Shown in pieces: positions 57,059 through 64,000 of a DNA stretch of 64,000 nt; positions within the stretch are counted from its first letter, which is position 1, and every line of letters starts with the position of its first letter. The position numbers were made by a program, and so were the translations under genes. Location: positions 60,806,001-60,870,000 of the forward strand of contig CM032233.1 in the NCBI GenBank assembly GCA_019009955.1, read 5' to 3'. The notes beneath the pieces are model-generated. The model made no database searches. It saw only the letters and a list, made by a program, of their open reading frames with translations, and was not told the DNA's origin. The DNA comes from Riptortus pedestris (lineage: Eukaryota > Arthropoda > Insecta > Hemiptera > Alydidae).

Positions 57059-57520
57059 TTACACAAGTATTGCACAGTTTTTTGAACATTCAAGGCAATT
57101 AGGGGTCCCACAATTGACACATTTATATGCTGTCATTCTGTTCTTCTGATAAGGACAGTATCTGCAGGTCTTCTTTTTGACCAATTTGTCAGTTTCCGTT
57201 GTCGCGGAAGGTTCTTCTGTTCTCGATGTTGATGGTCCCCGTAACCTTGAAGACTGAGTGGCAGGTTCGTCCCCAAGAGACTTCAGTATCAAGGACTTCA
57301 AATCCGACGGCAGATTTGGAATAGTAAGGCGAGCTTTCAATGACTCCTGAATAAGTTGCATTCCAAGCTTTTTCATGAAGTCGAATCGAGAATTTTTTTT
57401 ATTTTTATAGTGTCCGTCTAAGACGTAGGCATTTGAACAGGCCACAGCTATAAGATGGTAAAAAATTGCCAATGGCCATCGGAGTGTTCTTCGGTTGGCA
57501 CAATAATTGTAAAAAAAACA
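57059..57520 (-). pseudogene. piggyBac transposase, C-terminal fragment
   Basis: On the minus strand the frame reads CANRRTLRWPLAIFYHLIAV and NAYVLDG, the conserved RRWPL-FY-L-D-----AY-L block of piggyBac transposases. It ends with a cysteine-rich domain, CRYCPYQKNRMTAYKCVNCG then CLECSKNC, which in the family binds the transposon ends. About 145 residues remain. Sequence upstream of 57520 is low complexity and does not continue the protein, so the catalytic domain is absent here. Confidence 0.8.
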
Positions 57521-57748
57521 ATATTGGACTAGAAAAAAATAATAAAATGAAAACACAAACCCCACCCCGCACAAATAAATAAATAAAAAAATAATAAATA
57601 AGCAAAATAAATAAATAAATTATTCAAGGCAAGGAGAGGAATAAATTGGCAATCAAATAATGTAGGGGGGGGCATTTAATTTAGAAGAAAACTATTCATT
57701 TATGATATAATCATAAAACAATCATTATAAGTATTAAATAATAGTCTA

Positions 57749-58044
57749 TGGAACATCCGCCCTATAGACGATAATGAATAAAATATGCACATAGAGGAAC
57801 ATCCGTCTGTGGGACGGAGGAGAAACTTAGCTCTTAGAGGAACATCCGTCTGTAGGACGGGGTGGTTCACAGCAAAACGTTTCCTGTCAAAGTCACACAG
57901 GTCGTATCAGCACTTGAACCACTAGGCTCCACTCCAGGATGACAACTGAAGACTCCCTTAGGACCACAGCCCTTTTCGACTGATTAGAACGCCACGACCG
58001 GACTAAAGAATTACTATACCCGTCTGTCAGACGGATGTTCCGTT
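57749..58044. repeat. Four copies of a GGAACATCCG subterminal-type motif
   Basis: GGAACATCCG(T/C)C--T---GACG occurs at 57754, 57801 and 57845 on + and once on - (about 58022-58044), each preceded by a TTAGA-like word. TTAA lies outside both ends of the cluster. It may be the subterminal binding sites of the piggyBac element whose transposase tail is next door, or a separate TTAA-type MITE. Confidence 0.45.
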
Positions 58045-58059
58045 CTAAGTGTTAAATAG

Positions 58060-59120
58060 ACAAAAATAAATATTATGGGAGTGGCATACAAATGAAAAAT
58101 TATTGGGTTTTCTGTTAGCTATCTCAATTAATATTAAGAATACTAGGGAAAACGAGCCACGAATTGTCTATACATATAAGAATAACAAAAACTTCCAGAT
58201 GGTAGCAGAAGTATATACCAGATACACATCACAGTTGCTTAGAGTATCAGAACTGTCTGTAAAATCGAGATATAATGACGAAACTAAAAATAGTTTAATC
58301 AATATAGAAGAACAGCTGAAACTACAGGCAATATATATTAAACACATTGTTAGTTTTGACAAGACGAGAGTTAGTACAGCTGTTTGAAAAGAGGTTGAAG
58401 CAACATGCCAAGACCTATTGACGAAAAGGATAACATAAGTTCGAAGGCTGATGACTGTTCAATAAAAGAGCAATACGATTAAAAGGGGAAACACATTCAT
58501 ACTGTAAAACAAGTATTACAATGTTTTTTTAAAAAAAGACATTATATACAAGACATATTTTTCAATAAAAACCAACTACTTTAATTAAGATATAGTCATT
58601 AATCATTCTGAATACTCTTCTGGGAACATCGAGCAATTAATTTAGCAACCCAATGACATTATTAATCAGCTTTAACCTTGATGGTTTAGTGGAAGGATCA
58701 TTGCCGCGTTTATGTATTATAAAGTTTATGTATTTTATACACACCACACGAATGTTGAGCAATTAAGATGTTGTGTTTTTATATTGTTGACCCTGAACGG
58801 AACTTATTCATATTTATGCATACAATTTGATTTTCCTTTTGATTTTGAATAGAGTGTATGCTATATGCTGTCGAATATTTTTATATATTTGTCATTAATT
58901 AATGGTCATAAATAGTTGGTGCTGAAAATTAATGGTCATTATTGAGTGACAAATAGTTTATTCTGTAGTGTGCAAATATTTTGTTTTCTTTTGATTAAGA
59001 CAGTTCGAGTGTAATGTGTTAGTAATTGTTTAACATTCAAATTTAAATTCATTGATATTAAAAACAAACACAAGGTTGTCTTGAATTAAGACATATTGAG
59101 TCCAGTGTCCATGAAAATTT
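58060..59120. other. Unassigned; one 94-codon frame
   Basis: A frame at 58103-58387 has mixed, coding-like composition (helical, charged) but no ATG in good context and no family I know. The rest is AT-rich. Confidence 0.4.
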
Positions 59121-59124
59121 CCCA

Positions 59125-59990
59125 TTTTCCAACGGAGACTATTATTAATATAATATGGGTTTCCATAGTCGATCAACTTATGGTATTATGCATTGGGGCA
59201 ACTCCAAAAATCATATTTTAATATTTAAATTGCAAAAGAGAGCAATAAGGTTTATATTCAACAGAAAGTTTAGAGACTCCTGTAGTCCACATTTTAAGGA
59301 GTCAAACATAATGATTTTTCCCTCAATATATATGTACCAAACAATATTGTTTGTGAAACAAAACATGAAATTGTTTTACAAAAATAGCATAACACACAAT
59401 CATAAAACAAGATACAAGAATTATGCTTCATGCCCTCAACCACAAACATAAGTTTTTCTAGAAAAGCGTATCATTTTCAGGAGCAAAACTCTTTAGCGTT
59501 CTGCCCGTATATATCACATCTATTAATAAATACTCTTTGTTTAAAAATAAATTAAAGAACTTCTTAAATAACGGATGTTTTTATACACAAGATGAATACT
59601 TTCAAAAATGTTCAATTATTAAATAATGATCAGGTACATTGCCTCTATAAGGTGGGACCAGTTTCTCATCATTTAAAAACCTTTTCATCTTTTAATAAAT
59701 CTGCATGTCAACAAATGAAATAATGCAAGTTGTAGAGTTGAATTAAGACTGTTAATGAAACTAAATTATTGTATATAATTATTTAAATTCATGAATTTTA
59801 TACTATGTATTCATAGTATATGACCTAATTTTTAACGAATGTATTATGTAAGTATAACTGTAATTGAATGAGTTGTAACGAATTTAATTGACATAATATT
59901 TGAAAATTGTTTATAGAAAAAAAAAGCTATTTGATGTATCCTATTGTTATGACAACATTTAATCGAAATAAGCACATTTCATTTCATTTC
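59125..59990 (+). pseudogene. CR1/Jockey-like LINE, C-terminal region and 3' UTR
   Basis: The frame from 59155 reads YGIMHWGNS, IFKLQKRAIRFIFNRKFRDS and CSPHFKESNIM. This is the C-terminal region that follows the reverse transcriptase in many CR1/Jockey-like LINEs (YGI--WG ... QK-A-R-I). After a +1 shift between 59451 and 59483 it goes on with LFSVLPVYITSI and LKNFLNNGCFYTQDEYF, and stops at 59624-59626. A 3' UTR ends in an (ATTTC)n tail (about 59976-59990). The copy is 5'-truncated, as LINE insertions often are. Confidence 0.75.
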
Positions 59991-60006
59991 AAGGGGAAAT
60001 CCTATT

Positions 60007-60472
60007 TTTAGCAGGGGGATCATGGATACTGTCAATTTCTTCATCCCATTTGCGGTAGGTCACACAAATTGCCAGTTTTGCTGTTAAGAGTAATCAGTGT
60101 GCTGTAGAATTTATATTGCCAGCTATTGACAAGTTAGGTCTTCGTGAAAGATTGTTGTGGTAGTAGTCGTGTTGGATTCATTGCTTAACTTAGCTAATTT
60201 GTCTGTGCTCATATTGAGTCCATTGTCTCCCTGATCTGGTAGCAAAGAAAAAAAAATGTAATTTGCTTTTCTTGAAAATTGAGAATGCATATAGCGTCTT
60301 CAAATTGGGTGGGGAAAGGGTAATTGGAGCAGCAGTTCTGCATATTGCCCAGTGAAATTAGTATGTAAATAAAGTAATGTTTCTGGAAGAGTCTTGATTA
60401 TGGCTAATAGCATGGAATACATTTCTGTTGAGACTGATCTGTAATTTACGGGGAGTGTGTTACTTGATTCCT
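60007..60472 (-). mobile_element. Second copy of the 54150 LINE-like fragment
   Basis: It is about 90% alike over its length to 54160-54608: ATTTATATTGCCAGCTATTG, GCAGCAGTTCTGCATATTGC, TACATTTCTGTTGAGACTGA. It differs by small indels and directly precedes the minisatellite. No target duplication is evident. Confidence 0.7.
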
Positions 60473-60488
60473 CAGAAGTTTTATCAGG

Positions 60489-62340
60489 AGTTTATATTAG
60501 CCCATGAGTGTATAATACCTAACGTTGCTCTATGAGTTCATTATGCTATCGTTAGCCCATGAGTGTATATTAGTTATCGTTAACTGTGTTATGTCATGAC
60601 CATATTATCAATCGTTGCCCTATGAGCTTATGTTAGGAGACAAAGAATGCGCATTACCGAAAGTTTATATTTGCTATCGTTAGCCCATGGATGTACTTTA
60701 CTTATAGTTGCTCCATGAGTTTATGTTAGCTGTCGTTATTTCATGAGTGCACATTACCTATCGTTGTTCCAAGAATTTGTATTAGCTATCATTAGCCAAA
60801 GACCGAAAGTAGCCATATGACTTTATTTTTGGTATCGTTAGTTCATGGGTGTACATTACCTATCGTTGCTCCATGAGTTTTAGTCATCGTTATGTAATGA
60901 GTACACATTATATACCGTTGCTCTCTGAGTTTATATTAACTATCGTTGGCACATGAATGCACATTACCTATCGTTGCTCCATGAGGTTATATTAGCCATC
61001 GTTACCACATGAGTGTATACTTCCTACCGTTTTTCCATGAGTGTATAATACCCATCGTTGCTACGTGAGTTTATATTAGCTGTCGTTAGCCCATGAGTGT
61101 ATATTACCCTCGTTGCTACGTGAGTTTATATTAGCTGTCGTTAGCCCATGAGTGTATATTACCCTCGTTGCTACGTGAGTTTATATTAGCTGTCGTTAGC
61201 TCATGAGTGTATATTACCCATTGTTGCTACGTGAGTTTATATTAGCTGTCGTTAGCTCATGAGTGTATATTACCCTCGTTGCTACGTGAGTTTATATTAG
61301 CTGTCGTTAGCTCATGAGTGTATATTACCCTCGTTGCTACGTGAGTTTATATTAGCTGTCGTTAGCCCATGAGTGTATATTACCCTCGTTGCTACGTGAG
61401 TTTATATTAGCTGTCGTTAGCTCATGAGTGTATATTACCCATTGTTGCTACTTGAGTTTATATTAGTTATCGTGAACCCATGAGTGTATAATACCCATCG
61501 TTGCTACGTGAGTTTATATTAGCTGTCGTTAGCCCATGAGTGTATATTACCCATCGTTGGTACTTGAGTTTATATTAGCTATCGTTAACCCATGAGTGTA
61601 TATTACCCATCGTTGTTACTTCTGTTTACATTAGCTATCGTTAGCCCATGAGTGTATATTACCCATCGTTGCTACTTGAGTTTATATTAGCTGTCGTTAG
61701 TCCATGAGTGTATATTAACCATCGTTGCTACTTGAGTTTATATTAGCTGTCGTTAGCTCATGAGTGTATATTACCCATCGTTGCTACTTGACTTTATATT
61801 AGTTATCGTGAACCCATGAGTGTATAATATCCATCGTTGCTACGTGAGTTTATATTAGCTGTCGTTAGCCCATGAGTGCATATTACCCATCGTTGCTACT
61901 TGAGTTTATATTAGCTATCGTGAACCCATGAGTGTATATTACCCATCGTTGTTACTTCTGTTTACATTAGCTATCGTTAGCCCATGAGTGTATATTACCT
62001 ATTGTTGCTCTACGCGTTTCTGTTAGCTGTCGTTATGCCATGAGCGTGCATTATCTACCATTACTCCCTGAGTTTATATTAGCTATCGTTAGCCTGAGGT
62101 TATACATTAGCGAAAGTAGCCCTGTGAGTTTATACTAGGTATTGTCAGCTCATGAGTGTTCATTACTTATCGTTGCTCTATGAGTTTATATTAGCTGTCG
62201 TTATGTAATGAGTGGAAATACCTATGGTCATATGAGTAACATGAGTGTAGCTATCGTAGGCCCATGAATATACATTAGTCATCGCTAGTCAATGAATGTT
62301 CATTTGCTATTGTAATCACATGAGATATTTCTTTATTATC
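60489..62340. repeat. Minisatellite with dimeric 28-bp units (55-57-bp period)
   Basis: About 1.85 kb. Two related half-units alternate: GTTGCTACGTGAGTTTATAT-TAGCTGTC and GTTAGCCCATGAGTGTATAT-TACCCTC. They share GTT-GC---TGAGT-TATATTA, so the unit arose from a 28-bp monomer. The centre (about 61040-61960) is homogenised into near-identical 55-57-bp dimers; both flanks consist of diverged monomers. It lies about 400 bp before the exon at 62737. Confidence 0.9.
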
Positions 62341-62736
62341 ATTAGCAGAGTGTGGATATTGGTGAGAGTGAACGAACTATCAAAGTATACCGCCCAAACG
62401 GTCTAATTTTAGCGATTTTGATATTTGAAACTGATACTTTTTGATAATAGTTGGAGATTATAATAATAATCTTTATTATAAAATCTGAAGGTTTATTTTT
62501 AACCGTACTTTGTCGGTTATTTATTATTACGATTGATGTTTCATAAAATATTAAAACATCGATCTCACACTCACGTGTGCTGACCACACTGAATGGTCTA
62601 TGATTTACAGGTTTTTCAGCCTCCAAATCTGGGGTCAAACCCATTTTTGCCGATTTCTTATTTCCCCTATATTTCTAAGCCATTGAAATGATACTTGTGT
62701 ATTAATGTTATGATTAATAGAAAACATATGTTTCAG
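62341..62736. other. No gene recognised; leads to a splice acceptor
   Basis: A 100-codon minus frame (62342-62644) is not supported. The segment ends in a branch/pyrimidine context and TATGTTTCAG at 62727-62736. Confidence 0.5.
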
Positions 62737-62916
62737 TATCAGAGAATGATTTGGCTATCTACTACGATGCGGCTTGGAAACCTGTGCCGTTGATGACTGA
62801 TGGAGTTTTAAAGGAAAACACTCTCAGATATGGCATACTTCCTTGTACATGTCAAGATTTAACCTGTGGCTGCTGCCTAAACATGAATATACAATTTATG
62901 AATTTTAGTAGATCAG
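62737..62916 (+). CDS. DUF4773-like exon of a secreted protein gene (internal)
   Basis: After an acceptor (ATGTTTCAG, ending 62736) an open frame reads SENDLAIYYDAAWKPVPLM, then LRYGILPCTCQDLTCGCC and LNMNIQFMNFSRSG. It meets a donor CAG|GTATAA at 62916/62917. The C-x-C-x4-C-x-C-C cluster followed by a hydrophobic stretch and Gly is how DUF4773 domains begin in insect secreted proteins, where more cysteines follow in later exons. The exon starts in phase 1 and ends in phase 1. The phase-1 donor at 50094 would supply the G of a Val codon, so a signal peptide could be joined directly. Function of the family is unknown. No third exon was found before 64000. Confidence 0.65.
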
Positions 62917-62919
62917 GTA

Positions 62920-63320
62920 TAATACCTAATTCTAGATACCAATTGTTTTAGTTCTATAATACTCATCTGGGTATATCATCCTTACACGGAAAATTGTCTG
63001 ATTATTTTAGGTTAATGTTGTAATGTCCGTACCTTTACTTTATGAAGATAATTGTGTTATTAGTAATTAATACATAATGATTTTTGAATTTTTGCAAGTT
63101 TTAGGTCGATTCAGTGTGTTAGGACCACGAAGCACACATCAAAGAACTAATTTGATTTTTGGATCAACATATTTTGTGAGAATTCACTTAATATGTTTTG
63201 ATCATAGCTGGAATCCCTGCCTATTAGATATCGTATAAGATTTAAGTCGAAGATGGTATATAGGCATACTTAGGTTGCCTGGATTTGGGTATGGACAATT
63301 AAACGTTTGTTGTGTACGTG
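62920..63320. other. Candidate intron DNA, no feature recognised
   Basis: I see nothing supported between the donor at 62917 and the microsatellite. Confidence 0.5.
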
Positions 63321-63327
63321 CGTGCGT

Positions 63328-64000
<673 letters not shown>

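Noticed and set aside
57520..57605. Upstream extension of the piggyBac C-terminal frame (MCGVGFVFSFYYFF...)
   Set aside because: It is AT-rich low-complexity sequence and does not match the transposase; the true remnant starts near 57520.
58676..58712. GATGGTTTAGTGGAAGGATC looks like the start of a tRNA
   Set aside because: The rest of the cloverleaf is missing and no second copy is seen.
60489..62340. CRISPR-like array of 28-bp repeats
   Set aside because: There are no unique spacers; repeats are directly adjacent and diverge gradually, and the genome is eukaryotic.

Overview
The window reads as a transposon-dense, AT-rich animal nuclear genome, most likely an insect. The grounds are long non-coding spans, intron-type splice signals, a secreted DUF4773-type exon (a domain known mainly from insects), and arthropod-style transposons: mariner with a DUF4817-like helix-turn-helix, PIF/Harbinger with a MADF partner, piggyBac, Penelope-like, RTE-, CR1- and Jockey-like LINEs, Helitron-like elements and tRNA-derived SINEs. 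The order cannot be fixed from sequence alone. There are no operons, rRNA, CRISPR or prokaryotic features.

Layout. 1-10 kb: mostly featureless AT-rich DNA with tRNA-type SINE copies (1.5 and 4.2-4.7 kb) and an isolated CpG-rich island at 8.3-8.7 kb. 10-13.2 kb: a cluster of 'family A' elements, interpreted here as non-autonomous Helentron/DINE-1-like elements (about 0.7-0.95 kb; hairpin ends; internal TA microsatellite). 13.7-14.8 kb: a decayed Gypsy-type gag/protease remnant. 15.5-16.8 kb: unassigned ORFs and an RTE-type LINE tail. 18-19 kb: a good family A copy. 20.9-23.3 kb: Penelope-like termini and a 250-bp direct duplication. 23.8-25.5 kb: a PIF/Harbinger element with perfect TIRs and TTA TSD, whose MADF gene is split by a family A insertion. 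25.7-29.5 kb: 'family B', Helitron-like elements with a hairpin and CTAG terminus. 29.6-37.3 kb: more family A copies, two LINE reverse-transcriptase fragments and a piggyBac element (TTAA TSD) nested in family A. 37.6-38.0 kb: an LTR- or promoter-like segment. 40-41.3 kb: a 220-bp-arm inverted repeat with hammerhead-ribozyme-like motifs, and an internally deleted mariner. 41.5-46.2 kb: family A copies, one split by family B. 46.8-48.4 kb: a mariner-type transposase with an intact ORF (DD40D spacing). 48.4-54.9 kb: family A/B nests. 55-60.5 kb: LINE and piggyBac remnants. 60.5-62.3 kb: a minisatellite with dimeric 28-bp units.

The only probable host gene found is on the + strand. A signal-peptide exon (50040-50094, donor at 50095) and a cysteine-rich DUF4773-like exon (62737-62916) have matching splice phase, so they may be exons 1 and 2 of one secreted-protein gene. 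Its 12.6-kb first intron would hold family A elements, a piggyBac tail, LINE pieces and the minisatellite. The gene would continue past the window.

Nesting gives a relative history. Harbinger is older than the family A copy inside it; family A is older than the piggyBac and the family B copies that interrupt it, the latter always in its TA tract. Family A covers roughly a fifth of the window by manual boundaries. All calls come from reading the sequence; no database search was run.
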